A DNA stretch of 64,000 nucleotides from Arcuatula senhousia (GCA_963971305.1 OZ020303.1:36816106-36880105); one strand, 5' to 3'. Shown: positions 1 through 12,353, counted from the stretch's first letter. Made by a program: numbers and translations. Notes: generated by a model not told the origin, from the sequence alone.

Positions 1-257
1 ATCATACTGAACCATCCTACCAAGTTTCAAATTATTCTCATGTATGGTTCCTGAGAACAGCTTGATGGAAATTCGTACGGATGGACGTACGGACAGACGG
101 ACGGACATGATTAAAACTTAATGCCCCCGACATGTTGTCGCGGGGCATAAAAAAAGCTTTTTCTTGCTTAATTATTCAGCTCATTTAGCTCTACAAAAGT
201 CTTCATAGGGTTCACATTAAGACCAGGTGAGCGATTTACGCTCTTCTGAGCCTCTAG
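1..257 (+). mobile_element. Composite repeat end: unrelated repeat 3' end joined to a HINE (Helentron-type) 3' end
   Basis: Bases 1-150 contain a run of GGAC/GGACG direct repeats (about 75-110) followed by a GC-rich hairpin (CCCCCGACA...TGTCGCGGGG), a pattern typical of mollusc repeat termini. Bases about 151-257 match the 3' part of the HINE copy at 29.07-30.69 kb: the TTCAGCTCATTTAGCTCTAC block, then CAGGTGAGCGATT, a degenerate GGCTC...GAGCC hairpin and CTAG followed by T. The join makes this a mosaic, by recombination or nested insertion. The left part runs off the window. Confidence 0.6.
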
Positions 258-1605
258 TTTTAATTTTTTGTTGATTCTAAATTCTAAATGCATTCTTCTG
301 TCTTCAAACTGTTACATACTAACTATCTAAAAGTAATTAGTTTTCTTCTTTTCTCATCAAATGTATCCAAGTGGTTGAAATTGTACACTTAAACAACACA
401 AAATTGTGGTCGCAACTTGAAAAAGCAGGGTTTGGTAAAAGCGGCAAACATCCTAAATATTAAGCACCTTTTGGTTTCAAATTTCAGCATTAAGCAATTA
501 AATGTTTAAAAAATGCCGTTTTTTCCTACGAATAATCATTGATAGAAAAATCCAATATTTTCATGCGTTAATCATGTGTGTTCTCTTGTGACAAGATCGT
601 CGTTGAAAATAGGTTCATATTTCTTATAGTAGATATTAGTAAAAACATTTAATTGAACCTTTTGGTTTAAGTACATGTAAATGAATTATCACTTGGTTAC
701 TGAATATGTTTTTTTATCTGATCACGCTCAAGTCAAAACCATCGTGTCCGATCCTCGTGCTGTTTTAAGTGTTTACTTTTGACAGATAAAGCAGAACACG
801 ATGATAATAAATTTAATAACAAGGGAACGTGATATTATTTTTTTCTCATGACCGCATTCTGCCACCGTACAAAACGGAAAAAACTAACAGAAAATAAAAC
901 GTGAAATTAAAAGAATTCAAAAAACCGGTCTTTTGTTGGATCAATTATATCCTCTAAATATAAAAATACGATCCGTCGAAATATAGAAGTTTTTGAATGT
1001 GGCATTTATGAAATATATAAACTTTGCCTTTGTAGAAAGTACCTATAATTCTAAACGCAAAAAAAAAACATAGTAATACAAAAGAACAACCGCGGCAATC
1101 AAAATCACATCAGGCCTGAAAAAATATACGCCTCGCCATTAGTGAAACATCACCAACATTTTATGCATGCACTAATCATTTTATACTCTCTAAATATTAA
1201 CATAATACAAAATGACTAAAAACCGTAAAAGTAATCACTTCAATGCACATGTATAGACTCTAGTTGTGTAATGGACTTAACATGTTTTGTCATAAATGTT
1301 TGCAAGTCATAAAAATCTAACTCTTTAAAAATGGTCTAAAACTCAAGATAAAATGCCGTTAAAAATGTAAATGACGACTATCATCCCTTTTATAAATTTC
1401 CCTTTTCTTAATGTTCCAATAGCGCGGTCATACGGGGTTTACATTTCACAGTTAGTAACATATGCTTGGATCTGCAGTTGTGTTTTTGATTGTAATAATA
1501 AAATCGTTTTATTACTGAATAATTACTTAAACAAGGTTATCTAAACCACAATTAAGTAAAACTTTTTTTTAATTCTTCTACAAGTATCGATCTCTTATAG
1601 AAAAT
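258..1605. other. AT-rich non-coding stretch, nothing recognised
   Basis: No convincing coding, RNA or terminal-repeat signature was seen. A short piece near 1120-1140 (CGCCTCGCCATT) resembles, in the opposite orientation, a segment near 4620-4640, so some old repeat may be present. Confidence 0.5.
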
Positions 1606-1867
1606 GCTGTACATCGAGATATCAAGGAGTAACCTCTCATCAGCAGCATTTGAACCAAAACATTGGAAGAAAAAAAAACTAAATATTGAATGAAAAGTTC
1701 TGAAAACCAAATCGTTCATACAGGAAAGCCAAATCCAGCACCATGGATATCGACCATGTGCATTACAAGGAAAAATCTGGCTTTTTAAACAATTTTGAAT
1801 TTAACAATCGCAAATTTCAATGACAAAAATATTAAGAATTTATTGGTAAAATCGTGTCAGACATGAT
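1606..1867 (-). repeat. Dispersed repeat R1, partial copy
   Basis: The stretch matches, in minus orientation, the R1 family described at 34.67-35.25 kb: TATCAAGGAGTAACCTCTCATCAG, the CATTGGAAG block, the TCGACCATGTGCATTACAAG block and a terminal GTGTCAGACA motif. It abuts the truncated start of the retrotransposon relic at about 1.9 kb. Confidence 0.7.
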
Positions 1868-1917
1868 GTCTTGCTCCTAATCAATCAAATTTGGACCCTT
1901 CAAGTGTTACTCCTTGA

Positions 1918-3733
1918 ATGGAAACATTCCATTGTAATACCAATCCCAAAACCTGGCAAAGACCCTAGTGATCCATCATCCTACAGACCCATATCCCTCA
2001 CCTCAAATCTGAATAAAATCATGGAATAAATGGTAAATAATACTTATATGGTTTCTAGAAAAAATTGATATTTACACACCTAATCAGAGTGGTTTAAAAA
2101 AAATAGAAACACTGTCGAACAATGTCTTAGATTAGAGAATGAAATTCAAAAGTCATTTGCAAAAAATAATGTTACAGTAGGGGTATTCATAGATTTTTAA
2201 AAGGCTATTGATATGGTTACTCAAAAACTGAACTAATATGGTATTAAAAGTAACATGTTAGCATATGTAAATAACTTCTTAGGTAATAAAACATTACAAG
2301 TGAGAGCAAATGGTGCTCTATCAAATATATATAATGTTGAAAATGGAAGACCACAGGGTAGTTGTATCAGCCCAACCCTATTCAACATAATGGTTAACGA
2401 TATACCAGATTCCGTAAAGCACTCAAAAATCTCACAATTTTCTGATGACAGTGCGATATGGAAATCGGGTCCAAGTCTTGCATTTTTGCAGAACAAAATC
2501 CAACAAGATTTTAACGCTATTTATTGCTGGTATACTTCTTGGGGATTTAATATTTCCCCTACGAAAACGGTCTGTTTGGTATTTTCCATACAGAAGAAAG
2601 TCCTTACAAAAGATTAGCTTAAAACTAGGTTAAGATGTCCTTCAGGTGGTATTCTTGGTATCATATTTGATAGCAAACTTATATGGAAAAAACATATAGA
2701 CTATATTCACCATAGATGTATGAAAGTTATAAACTTCATGAGGTTACTTACAGGTACTTCTTGGGGTGCAACTTGCAAAACACTCCGTTATATATATAAA
2801 GCAATGATAAGATCCAAAATAGATTATGGAAGTGAGGTTTATAATACGGCCTCTCATTCAATAACAAAAAAGTTAGATCAAATTCAATATCAAGCCCTAA
2901 AACTATGCACTGGGTCAATGAATGGTGCATCACTTGCATCATTACAGGTAGAAATGGAAGACCCCCCGTTTAACATTAGAAGACAATGTCTAATATCAAA
3001 AATGTACTTGAATTTACTAAGTCATAATGACAATCATCCGGTAAAACGAGAAGTTCGTGATACAAATACATGTACTCTATTCAACAAAAGAGTAAAAAGA
3101 AAACCTTTCCACTCTGTTGCAATAAATACAATTAAAAATTATAGTGATGTACATTTTGAAGATATATATAAATATCAAGAATCTGACATACCACCCTGGA
3201 AACTTAAAAAAACACTATTTTTTACGCACTTACACAAGTTTGTAAATAAAAAAGATCTCGATCATATCATCAAAAGTGAAACCGATATCCTTATTGACAG
3301 TAAATACAATAACTTTATAAAAGTTTTCACGGACGGATCTAAAGACACAAACAATGAAGTAAGCGGCTGTGCTTTTGTATGTCCATAGTTGAATTATTCC
3401 GAACAGACTCGTCTTCCCAAATTCACATCGGTGTTCATATGTGCTATAGTATTGTGTTTAACCTGGCTAAAAAATATTGAGCCAACTGACGTGGCTATAG
3501 TTGTAGATTCATTGCCAGCACTTCAAGCTATTGAAGGGTCTGTTTTCAAAATTAAAAATGATATTACTCCTAGTATATACAAGCTTTATTCAGATCTACA
3601 ACTAATAAGGGAGGTAAATCGAGTGTCGATTGGGAAACGTATCAAAATTTTAAGACATAGTTGTCGAATGAATAAACTGGTCTTAGCTTTCACCCCATCT
3701 TTTCTCTATCGTACATATTTGACCTTTAATTGA
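1918..3733 (+). pseudogene. Non-LTR retrotransposon ORF2 remnant: reverse transcriptase plus RNase H
   Basis: This is a 5'-truncated relic of a LINE polyprotein that would copy element RNA into DNA. One frame can be followed from 1918 to 3733. It shows the RT finger block PKPGKDPSDPSSYRPISL (about 1946-2000), IDF (near 2190), the palm block RPQGSCISPTLFN (about 2348-2390), and FSDD in place of the catalytic FADD (2438-2449). A thumb region follows (2660-3290), then an RNase H start KVFTDGSKD (about 3325) and VVDSLPALQAI (about 3505). In-frame stops occur at 2027, 2198, 2234, 2615 and 3386, so it is dead. No endonuclease domain precedes it. In RNase H the acidic residue expected in the second motif (near 3440) is not visible. 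RNase H points to an I/Nimb- or Jockey-group element; the exact clade is uncertain. Repeat R1 abuts its 5' side. Confidence 0.85.
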
Positions 3734-4099
3734 TACTTGGTATTTTCCTAGATTTAATTTTCCCATTACCCAATAAAATCTCTAAACATTTATCAATCAT
3801 TTACAAATATATGCATTAGGACTCTTATGTTTTTGGAAGGGAGGGGGCATTTATCATTATGTTTTTTTTATGTTTTTTTTTTTATTATTAATATTTATTT
3901 TTCTTTTTTGTTTCTTTATTTTTCAAAAAAAAAAAAATTTCACACAATCCTACTCACCATCAGTTAATTTATATAATCTAGTCGTTAATTTTGCAGACAT
4001 AAAATGCAATAAGTAAAATGGCGCAATTACTCTTGTAGTAAGCCGCCTTCCAAAACAAAAAAGAAGAAGAAGTCTGATGACCAGACCTATGATAACCTT
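3734..4099. other. Retrotransposon 3' tail region, A/T homopolymers, and R1 scrap
   Basis: After the RT/RNase H relic the sequence becomes T-rich (3860-3920) with a run of about 13 A, consistent with an old LINE tail. Near 4072-4095 a piece (GTCTGATGACCAGACC) resembles the GTCTGACGACCAGGC block of repeat R1. No gene was seen. Confidence 0.4.
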
Positions 4100-4490
4100 A
4101 AAAAAAACACAAAAAGGGAAAATTGACGATTGAAAAGTTGAAGTCATCACGTTTGTCATAGAGCTTTGTTGAAAGTCTTCCCTGAGAGTCAATTTCGAGA
4201 TGTAGGTCTAAATATGAAGCATACTTCCTAGAATTTATTTTGTCCTCTATGTCAAGTTCTTGAGAATATATATGAGATGAAGAAAGTCACCAAATCGAGA
4301 ATTGTTCAGTGAAAGGACATCATCAATACAACGGAACGTGAGGTAAAAAGAGAGAGCTAGTCTACGATCTTTTTGTCTAGAAGAGATTGTAAGAAATTTG
4401 CTTCATATGAATTACGAAACAACTCAGCAAGCAAAGGTGCACAATTAGTGTCCCTTGGAATCCCCATTGTTTGCTGAAAAACACGTCAAC
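4100..4490 (-). pseudogene. Naiad-type Penelope-like reverse transcriptase fragment
   Basis: Read on the minus strand from about 4486 down to 4105, the translation gives QQTMGIP, CAPLLAELF, SYEANF, FRCIDDVLSLNNSRFGDFLHL and a trailing part of the palm/thumb. It matches the better-preserved copy at 52.1-55.8 kb. It is a palm fragment only, with frame breaks, and the YIDD box reads CIDD. It has neither the GIY-YIG domain nor the 3' UTR. It is a truncated retrocopy. Confidence 0.8.
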
Positions 4491-5505
4491 CAAGAATCAG
4501 AAATAAAAAATCGGAAATCAGAAATTGTTCTTAATGTATGGAAAAAATATTAGCTTAATTTCAGGATATTGTTTTTAGAAATATTTACGCTGTACTAACA
4601 TGAGTACAGGTGTTGCTTAACTCATGGCGAGGTGTATAGATGATGCTTAACAAATGGCCGACCGTATATAAATATACACCTCTAATGCAACAAACTTATT
4701 TTTGTTGTCACAAGATATATTATATCAACCAAAAAAAACAGCTACAACCTTAACTATATGATTCAATCAGACTTAATGATTATTTAGAAATAATTTACCT
4801 TATTGTTTATAGAAGACCACACTGTCTTTGGTTAACTTGTCAAGATATTTGGGCTTTATAAGACGGGATTTGGTACAAATCGAAATGCTACACATGAAGC
4901 CCTCACAAAAATCACCTTATCTATAAAGCCTAAGGCAGTGTTATTAACAACGGCTACCGATCTCATATCGCTTCATATATTAACCAGAAAGCTATTAACC
5001 TGGAGCTTCTGTATCTGATAAACCTAAACTTGTAATATGGAGTAGGCATTGCCTAAATGCGAGCATAGCTAAAAGGGACTACGTTTTGTTTATATAATGT
5101 ATTTGGGGCGAGATGGTATGGGGCGATGAAGCTTCGAGACACGTTAGTTTTGAACGTGCATATAACCAAGACGAAACGAGCAGCTTATGTGTATTTATTA
5201 TTTTAAGAATATTATTTTCTTGTAAAAAGCGCAATTTATTATTTTTTTAAGCTTTATTTCTTTTCTTACAAATTATTTTAACATTCACTCCGGCCCTGTA
5301 AAAATAATAACCCTTTCCGGACCATAAAAAATCTAAATCAGCATTAGCAAATTTCTCACGGAAACAAATACCGTAGAGCTCTCCCCTCGAGCGGGCACTT
5401 AGTGCCCGCTTGCGAGCTTTGCTCGCTATTAATAGCCTGTCACATTTGTTTTGGTGCTTTGTTTTGAATGCGACAAATGGTTATCATTTTTTAATCGCTT
5501 AACAT
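4491..5505. other. Non-coding stretch with a double hairpin
   Basis: No gene was recognised. At about 5392-5430 two adjacent hairpins stand out: GCGGGCAC-TTA-GTGCCCGC and GCGAGC-TTT-GCTCGC. Short near-duplicates containing GATGCTTAAC or GTTGCTTAAC occur at 4600-4660. A motif AGGCATTGCCTA near 5044 recurs near 10752. Confidence 0.45.
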
Positions 5506-6263
5506 CAGTCAGGGGACCAACTTGTACAAGTCAGATTGGTCAGATTAAACAAACTAGAGTCAGCTTCTCCTTGTTTTTAGAATTTTCAATCTGACTTCTA
5601 CAAGTAGATTGTACTAGAAAGTCTTTTTATCAAAGTCTCTTATCTAGAGATATTCTGTAAGGTTAAATTCCTTTTCTATATACTAAGAGCTATTTATAAA
5701 TCTGACAAAATAGTCATGGGTTTGAAATAAAGAATTTTTATTTTGATATCATTCTAGAACCAAATTTTTTTCTCTCCTCCTTTGGTAGTAAATTTCTGTA
5801 CTTTGGCAGTCGTGAACACAAAGGTCTTTAGTTATGCTAGCATCATTAAATGCCAATTAATTGTTTATCTAGTTTAAACCACAATGGTGTTCAAAACCGT
5901 GGATAAAAATGACAGACTTAGACAATTACCTATGAAATTCTTTGATGATAATTAAAACTTTACAGTCTATCTGTTTCTTACTTTCGATGATTCTTTCATT
6001 CTAAATGCAGGATGGTGTTGTTGACCTTGTGATACAATTTGAATAAGATTTATTGCTTTTGAGAAATGGTTTTTTTTTTCAAAAACATTGAATATTGGAG
6101 CAGATTTGATAGAAAAAAATCGATCTTACTCTAACAAGTCAGATTCAATCCGACCTATAACAGTCAGAATTAGATCTAGCTCTACAGAGTAAGAAACAAT
6201 ATATAGAATCTTACTGGTACAAGTAGGATCTATTCTGACTTGTACAAGTTGGTCCCCTGACTG
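5506..6263. mobile_element. Non-autonomous DNA transposon (MITE) with perfect 29-bp terminal inverted repeats
   Basis: The left end 5506-5534 (starting CAGTCAGGGGACCAACTTG) is the exact reverse complement of the right end 6235-6263. The element is 758 bp with no transposase frame. Inside, short ACAAGT-type motifs recur near both ends (about 5595-5610, 6135-6150, 6215-6230), possible transposase-binding subrepeats. The flanks read AACAT and TACAT, a possible 5-bp target duplication with one mismatch. The superfamily cannot be assigned from this. Confidence 0.85.
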
Positions 6264-6826
6264 TACATAAAGCCTTAACCTATACAGGTATAAAGGCGAC
6301 GCTTCACTTTTAGCAGAGGGGTTTTTCGAATTTACGGGCTAAAGGGTACATATGTATATGTTGGCGGCAATTCCTCGATGTGACGAGTGGTTGCTGCTAG
6401 TTGTTGTGATATATAGTGCTTTCTAAATTTGAAAACTAAAAACCCGTTCTGACATTAATTAGATAGCTCTTAATATGACTGTACAAACATTAGTTTTGAT
6501 GAAGATTGAATCTGTCGAAACAAAACAAATGAAAGCATTAATTTTATTTTCAGAAAGCCTTCAAATTTAAGTAAATTGTTTACAATTATGAAAGTTTGAA
6601 ATGATAAAATAGTAAAAGCTGCTGTGTATAAGACAATCAAATCTTTTTTTTTAAATAAATTCTCAACAAATGTATTTTATGCATGATTGCAGTAATAATC
6701 AGTCTTGGTTACAAACGTAATTCTTGAAATTAAAAGAAATACACGTTTTCCCTATCGAAAAATTAAATGTTAATAAGGCATTTGAATTTCAGTTTCTGAA
6801 GATTGTACCAGCAATACTTTGATAGC
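6264..6826. other. AT-rich non-coding spacer, nothing recognised
   Basis: No coding or repeat structure beyond A/T runs was seen. Confidence 0.45.
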
Positions 6827-7660
6827 TCACCTTAACAGATGGGTCATAATTGTAAGCTATTATCGTCACTTGGATTCCTTCGTCCTTCGTCAATCGGGCG
6901 TAACCTTTTAAATCTTTAACTCCTCGAACACCATTAGTCCAATTGCAGCCAAACTCAATATTTTCAATCATTAGCGATTGGTGCTAAGAACAGAAGTATG
7001 GGTTTGGATTCGTCGTAAAACATGGCCGTCGTACCTTGAAATAGGACACAGGGGTAAATTTATTTTTTTGCAAATAACTCAAGGAAAACTTCCAATATAA
7101 AAATTTGGGCATGGCTAAAAGTAATCAGCTCCTTCAGATCTAAGAAGATCCAACATTCCGTGAAAGAGATTTTTTATGGTTTTTACGCTTATTAAGGTCA
7201 ACATCTTAACAACTCTACAAGGTTTTTGAAAAGTTTAAATTGCATATTGTAAAGCAAAAATATTTCATTTTGAAGGACTTTTTCCTTTAGGAGTTTTTTT
7301 CTCTTAGAACGTTAAAATTGAATTTTCACAGCATTTCCTCATTACATTGCAAACGTTAACTCCTCTGACTCCTTAAGTCCAATTGGAACCAAATGTAGTA
7401 CAGTTGGCCATTTTAATTGGATGTACAGAACTGATCTAGGGTTTTATTTTGGTTGTAAAACATGACTGACGAGGCTAAAAAAAATTGGGTAAATTGCAGG
7501 TTTTTTTGCTTATTACTAAAAAAACTGTGACAGGTGAATACAAATTTTGATAAAGCTACCAACCCTGAAATTTTGAAGTAGATCTTACCAAGGTAGAAGA
7601 TAATGCCATTTTTCTTGATTTTATATGAATATAAAATATACAAGATATTTGAGAATTTAA
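6827..7660 (+). mobile_element. Highly diverged HINE (Helentron-type non-autonomous) copy
   Basis: The start at about 6827 (AGCTCACCTTA...GGGTCATAA...AAGCTATTATCGTCACTTGG) lines up with the hairpin 5' end of the better HINE copies (AGCTCACCTGACCC...GGGTCAGGTGAGCTATTG.CATCACTTGGCGTCCGTCGTC). An AACTCCTC block, a CCAATTG.A.CCAAA block and an ACATGGCCG block follow in the same order as at 29.1-29.26 kb. The AACTCCTCT...ACATG block recurs at 7345-7470, so the internal unit is duplicated. The 3' end was not located. An apparent minus-strand exon here is explained by this repeat. Confidence 0.5.
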
Positions 7661-8574
7661 ATTGCAAATTGTTAAGCACATTAAGAACAACAAAGTATGG
7701 GAGGAGTGAAAGCTGTAGGATCGTTCATTCAAGGAGATATTTTCCTAAGGAAGTCAATAGAAGAAAAAATAAATGCTAAACAAATGCTGAAATATTACTT
7801 TACATTTTACTGCATGAAGTTAAACTATGTTATCATTACATCCCTTAATAAATTTATCATCATTTCAATGTTTTGCCTACACTTTAATATTAAAAACGAA
7901 AGAATATGGAATATGTGCCAGAAAAACACGGTCCACATATTGAAATGATTTAATAAATGTACAATAGCAAAATTTCACTGCTTATAATTGTGCACCAAGT
8001 AAGGTGAACGTTTCAGGCTGTTGGGAGCTTCTAGTTACAAGTATAAGAAACATAAATTATATATTCTCATTCTTGAATAAGATTTATAAAATCACTATGA
8101 TATTTTAGCTTTTCCTTTTTTATCCAGTAGCCTATTTTTTAAGATTTTTTGTTTGCTTGCTTTGTTGTTTAGTTTTGTCGTTATTTTTATAGTATGGTTA
8201 ATTGTTTCGATGTACACTTTCTATTCCATTATGTAATGAGTGTTGATTAACATTTTTTTTATTTTCTATTGTGATTTTTTATAACTTGCCGTTTCTTTTT
8301 GTAGGTTGTGTCGCGTACACTTATTCCACATTCTTTATCGTCTAGTCTACAATGACATAGATGTGTTCCTACTAAAACAATCTGGTAAAGATTATGCCAT
8401 AATGTAAATCATCGATCCCAAGAACGGTTGAAAAAGGTCATTCTGATTTGAATGCTATAGAAATTGTATAAGTTTGCCTATTTTTTTTAACAATGCACAA
8501 AAATGACAAAATTTAACCTCAATAGCATAGCATAACCATCGGACAAACAAAAACATATACTAGATATCAGGAAG
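7661..8574. other. AT-rich non-coding stretch, nothing recognised
   Basis: Only short random reading frames and T-rich runs were seen. Confidence 0.45.
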
Positions 8575-9600
8575 ATGGCCGCCGTCTCTAAGGGCCCCGC
8601 TAGTTGAACCCTGTACTTCAGGGACCAATAGTGACTTGGTACATGTATTTCTCTTTAACACATGTGGTCAATGGAGAAGGGACTATAAAGACTTTTTCTT
8701 ACAAGCATTTTGCAAGTTTTGCAAAACAATACAAAGTCCCCAACTGGCCTCCTATTTCAATGTTCAAAGGACAATAACTCTCATAAAATTTTGCAGACTG
8801 GAAAGACACTTTAACTCGATCTGTAGCTTCTCATACTTGACTCACATATCAAATATCAGCCTAATATCTGAAAGGGTGTGAAAAAAGTCCGAAAGCTAAA
8901 ATTTCAATGAATTTTCAAAGTTCAAAGGGCCATAACTCCCATATAAATTAACGGACCGGAGCAAAGCGTAAACTCGATCTGTAACTAATCATACTTAACT
9001 AACATACAAAATATCAACGGTATGACAAAAAAGTCCGGAAAACAAAAATTTCAATGAATTTTCAAAGTTCTAAGGGCCATAACTCCCACGAAAATTTGCA
9101 GACGAGCGCAAAACGTATCTCGATCTGTAACTCATCATACTTGACTCGCATACAAAATATCAGCCCAATATCTGAAAGCGTATGAAAAGAAAGCCCGTAA
9201 TACATGTACTAAAATTTCAATGAATTTTCAAAGTTCAAATGGCAATAACTCCCATGAAAATATGCAGACCGGAGCAAAACGTAAAATTGATCTGTAACTC
9301 ATCATACTTAACTAACATACAAAATATACAAAAACTATCTGAAAAGGTATGACAAAAAAGTCAGGAAAATTAAAATTTCAATGAATTTTCAAGGTTCAAA
9401 GGGGCCATTACTCCCACGAAAATTTGCGGACGAGCGCAAAACGTAAACTCGATCTGTAACTCATCATACTTGACTCACACACAAAATATCAGCCCAATAT
9501 CTGAAAGCGTATGAAAAAAAGTCTGAAAACTGAATTGTTACGGACGGACGCACGGACGAACTGACGGACAGACTGATTACTACAGTTTTTTTTTATATAT
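8575..9600 (+). repeat. Tandem-repeat element, about 150-165-bp units
   Basis: The block GAATTTTCAAAGTTC followed by GGGCCATAACTCCC and CTCGATCTGTAACTCATCAT starts near 8909, 9057, 9222 and 9383, with a more degenerate unit near 8757. The array ends in GGACGGACGCACGGACGAAC (about 9541-9570) and a T run. The 5' flank (ATGGCCGCCGTC, 8576) resembles a block in HINE elements. This is the layout of mollusc mobile elements with internal tandem units; no coding capacity. Confidence 0.75.
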
Positions 9601-11683
9601 GGACATAGTAACTATATAAATAATATTTTTATCTCGAAACCATTTTCAAAACACATTTAAAAAATGTAAATATGAACAATGAAAATACACTAAATTTTAG
9701 ATTTATTTTGTTTGTAAAATGTTATTTAAAAGCAGATGAATACATCTAAAAACAATTATTCTTTAAAAATCATTTTCTGAGGTGAAAATGTTACAAAATT
9801 AGGATTATATAATTCCTGGACAAAATAAGGGATTACGTGTACATGTAACATGTGTAATCCTCAAGCGATTTAGCAATTTCCCGTAACATATACACAAGGT
9901 AGGAAATACACTGAATCAAATGTTGACAAAATGATAAGGTGCGGGTTTTTTTGGTAAGATTGTGGAAAATTTTTAACAAATTGTGGAAAAGAACAACTTT
10001 GTGTAATGTTAAATAAAATAAATCAGTTCATCGACTGCAAGGAATTTTTCGAAAGTGCGTTATCCATGGTCTACTTTCTTTGTCAGCAAAAAATTGTCAA
10101 GTAGAAATAATGCAATTTAGATTACATTAAATAAGTGTGTGTCCTTCTTTCTTGAAAATAGTACCATGAAGTACGTTTTATCTTACAGTATCGTCAGATG
10201 TTTTACACTATCTCTTTAATATAATGTGTATTTGTAAAAAAATGATATATTTAACTTTGTGCTATCGCTTCATCAGATCTATATGTCATACTTGATAATG
10301 CTTTTGCGAGCGCAAACTTATTTTGTAACTAATATTGTTATTCTTGGCTATTGGCAATTTCTATCAGGTCAAATCAGATAACTATGACCTTAAGATGTTG
10401 AACCCGTTTTTTTTTTCTGTTTAAAAGGTAATAAAGTAATTTAAGAAAAACGTGTTCTCTAGTTTTTCATATATAAGCAAAATAATTGACAATTTGTTAC
10501 ACTTCAGGAGCTGAAACTTCTTAAAGATGTCATCTGACGACTAGACGTTTTGAAGAGCTTGGGTATTTCACAGAACAGCAAACAGGATTACTCTTATCTC
10601 TAAAGGTTAGACCAAGAAGAAATCAGGATACGATATTTAGAAGAGAATAAAGGAACTCCTGAACATCTGACGTCTATAAACCTAGTATACACATTTTGTA
10701 CCTTTAATGTCCTAAACAAAATTTAATGTAATTTGTGTTATAATATGTTTTAGGCATTGCCTAGCTGTGAGCACAGCGTAATTTTTAATTGACTTCAGTT
10801 GAAAGAGAAAAAGAAAAAAAACAGAAGAAATGTTAAAATAAATCATCATAGAAACTTTTTTCAAATACTTCAAATTTTGTTTGGTCAAATGAAGCCTGAT
10901 GTTGATTCTAAAAATTGACGTTTCGCTCAATATTTGGATTGATGACCGTCCTATTAGTCTGCGTAGGTTCAGATAGATGGTTAAAAGGTATTTCAAAATA
11001 AACAGCTATGGTTTTGATTTTGAAAACGAATTCCAAAAGTTTCTAAAGAAGCAATAAAGCAATAAAAGAAAATGGGGCTATGGAATCAGCCAATTGCTGC
11101 GGAAGCACTGGAATCGGAGGATAAGGAACTATTCTGTGAATGATTGAGAATCGATGACCAGATTACCCCATTCGAACATTTTATACATGAATCCATTTTG
11201 GATTAAGAGAATTCAATGAAAATAGACTGCTACAATAAAAGACTTTAAAATTTGACACAGATGCCAGTCGCAGATTCAGGATTTGATGATATAGGAGACG
11301 CACAGTTAAATTATTAGAAAATATTACCATACTATTCAGAATATTGATATAATATATTAGTTCAAGAATTTTGCTATACAACTTGATTTTTTTTAGTTAT
11401 AAAAGCAATTAAAATGTATGATTCCTTGTATATTATCTTCCCTGGATATAAATTAATCATTTTTACTTTAAATATAAGCTTGAAATAACTTCTTTACACG
11501 TATGCAGGGACAAATAAGTGGCTGTTTATTCAAAACATCGTTGCCTAAATTCACTATAAATTACTTTGATTACTAAGAATCACCAACTAAAGCAGCATTT
11601 AAAGTGAAAGGGAAAGGGATAGAGTTTGTGTTAGAGATTAGGGAAAGAGAGATATAGTGAGCAATAGATAGAGATTGAGTTAG
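9601..11683. other. Long AT-rich non-coding stretch upstream of the PolB element
   Basis: No gene, RNA or terminal repeat was recognised. A short sequence near 10752 (AGGCATTGCCTA) is shared with about 5044. A purine-rich tract (11600-11680, GAAAGGGAAAGGGATAGAG) leads into the gene-1 promoter motif. The left boundary of the polymerase element was not found here. Confidence 0.45.
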
Positions 11684-11705
11684 TTTTACGTTAGACACCG
11701 AAGAG
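11684..11705 (+). promoter_or_regulatory. Shared upstream motif, copy 1 (gene 1 of PolB element)
   Basis: The sequence around TTAGACACCGAAGAG, preceded by TTTTACG, is matched at 13147-13169 upstream of the second gene with only one substitution and one inserted base. Here it ends five bases before the gene 1 ATG at 11711. Placement and conservation suggest a shared promoter or transcription-start element; that role is inferred. Confidence 0.55.
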
Positions 11706-11710
11706 AGAAC

Positions 11711-12252
11711 ATGGCTTATCAGTGCTCCGAATGCAATAGACGGTGTTCATGGCCGAGTGATGTTACACGCCACGAGCAGGTGAAGCATGTAGACGCAAAA
11801 GAGAAAAGTACAACACAAACTCAGACTCGACACGCTGTACCACCGGGAGAACATTCAAGACGTCCAAAGAGTGTGGAACATAGACTTGAAAGTTTAGGAA
11901 AAGCAATATACAAGGAAATTAGACATTTGACAAAGCTACAGGACTCACAAAAGGCGAAGCTTAAGAAGCCAGAGAGGACCAAGGGTGTAAAGAACCTCAA
12001 CGGTGTAAAGACCAAGAAACCAATGAACCACAATGGAAAATCAGTGAATCCTACAAAGAACCCAAGAGGAAGACTAACAAAGTCCAAGAAGTAAAGAACC
12101 CCAAGAAAAGACTTGAAAAGCCTAAATGTACAAAGAACCGTAGAGGAGGAAAACCCAAGACAAACAAGGAACAACCGAAAGAGACCAGCCAACCCATTAA
12201 GAAGAAGCGATGGTTTAAAGACTACCTGAAGAAGAATGTTTTAACTCAATAA
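11711..12252 (+). pseudogene. C2H2 zinc-finger protein with a Lys/Arg-rich tail (gene 1 of PolB element), frameshifted
   Basis: The ATG at 11711 opens a frame whose first 25 residues form one C2H2 finger (YQCSECNRRCSWPSDVTRHEQVKH). A basic tail rich in K, R, P and N follows. This frame stops at 12094. The same basic composition resumes in another frame from about 12070, through NPKKRLEKPK and KKKRWFKDYLKKN, to a stop at 12250-12252, so one frameshift probably splits a protein of about 180 residues. AATAAA (12248-12253) overlaps that stop. The finger and tail suggest a nucleic-acid-binding protein, perhaps packaging or regulatory, but no known family was recognised. It lies upstream of the polymerase gene on the same strand and shares its upstream motif, which argues that both belong to one element. 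Alternatively it could be an independent zinc-finger gene. Confidence 0.6.
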
Positions 12253-12253
12253 A
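12248..12253 (+). terminator. AATAAA poly(A) signal overlapping the gene 1 stop
   Basis: The hexamer contains the TAA stop of the resumed frame (12250-12252). The same compact arrangement occurs at the end of the polymerase gene. Confidence 0.55.
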
Positions 12254-12353
12254 ACATCCAAACTAGTGTACGCGTTTTCATTCTTCCCATGGAACAGCAA
12301 AATCCCTCCCAAAAAGTACCTCTACTAGAGCAGCAATAGCAGCCATTTACCCT

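Noticed and set aside
6789..6971. Minus-strand exon-like frame with an apparent acceptor and a GTGAGC donor (GCNWTNGVRGVKDLKGY...)
   Set aside because: The interval aligns with the 5' part of HINE repeats read from the other strand, and a degenerate copy follows at 7.35-7.47 kb; the splice-like signals are repeat sequence.
8636..8881. 81-codon plus-strand frame
   Set aside because: It lies in the first, degenerate unit of the 150-165-bp tandem-repeat element.
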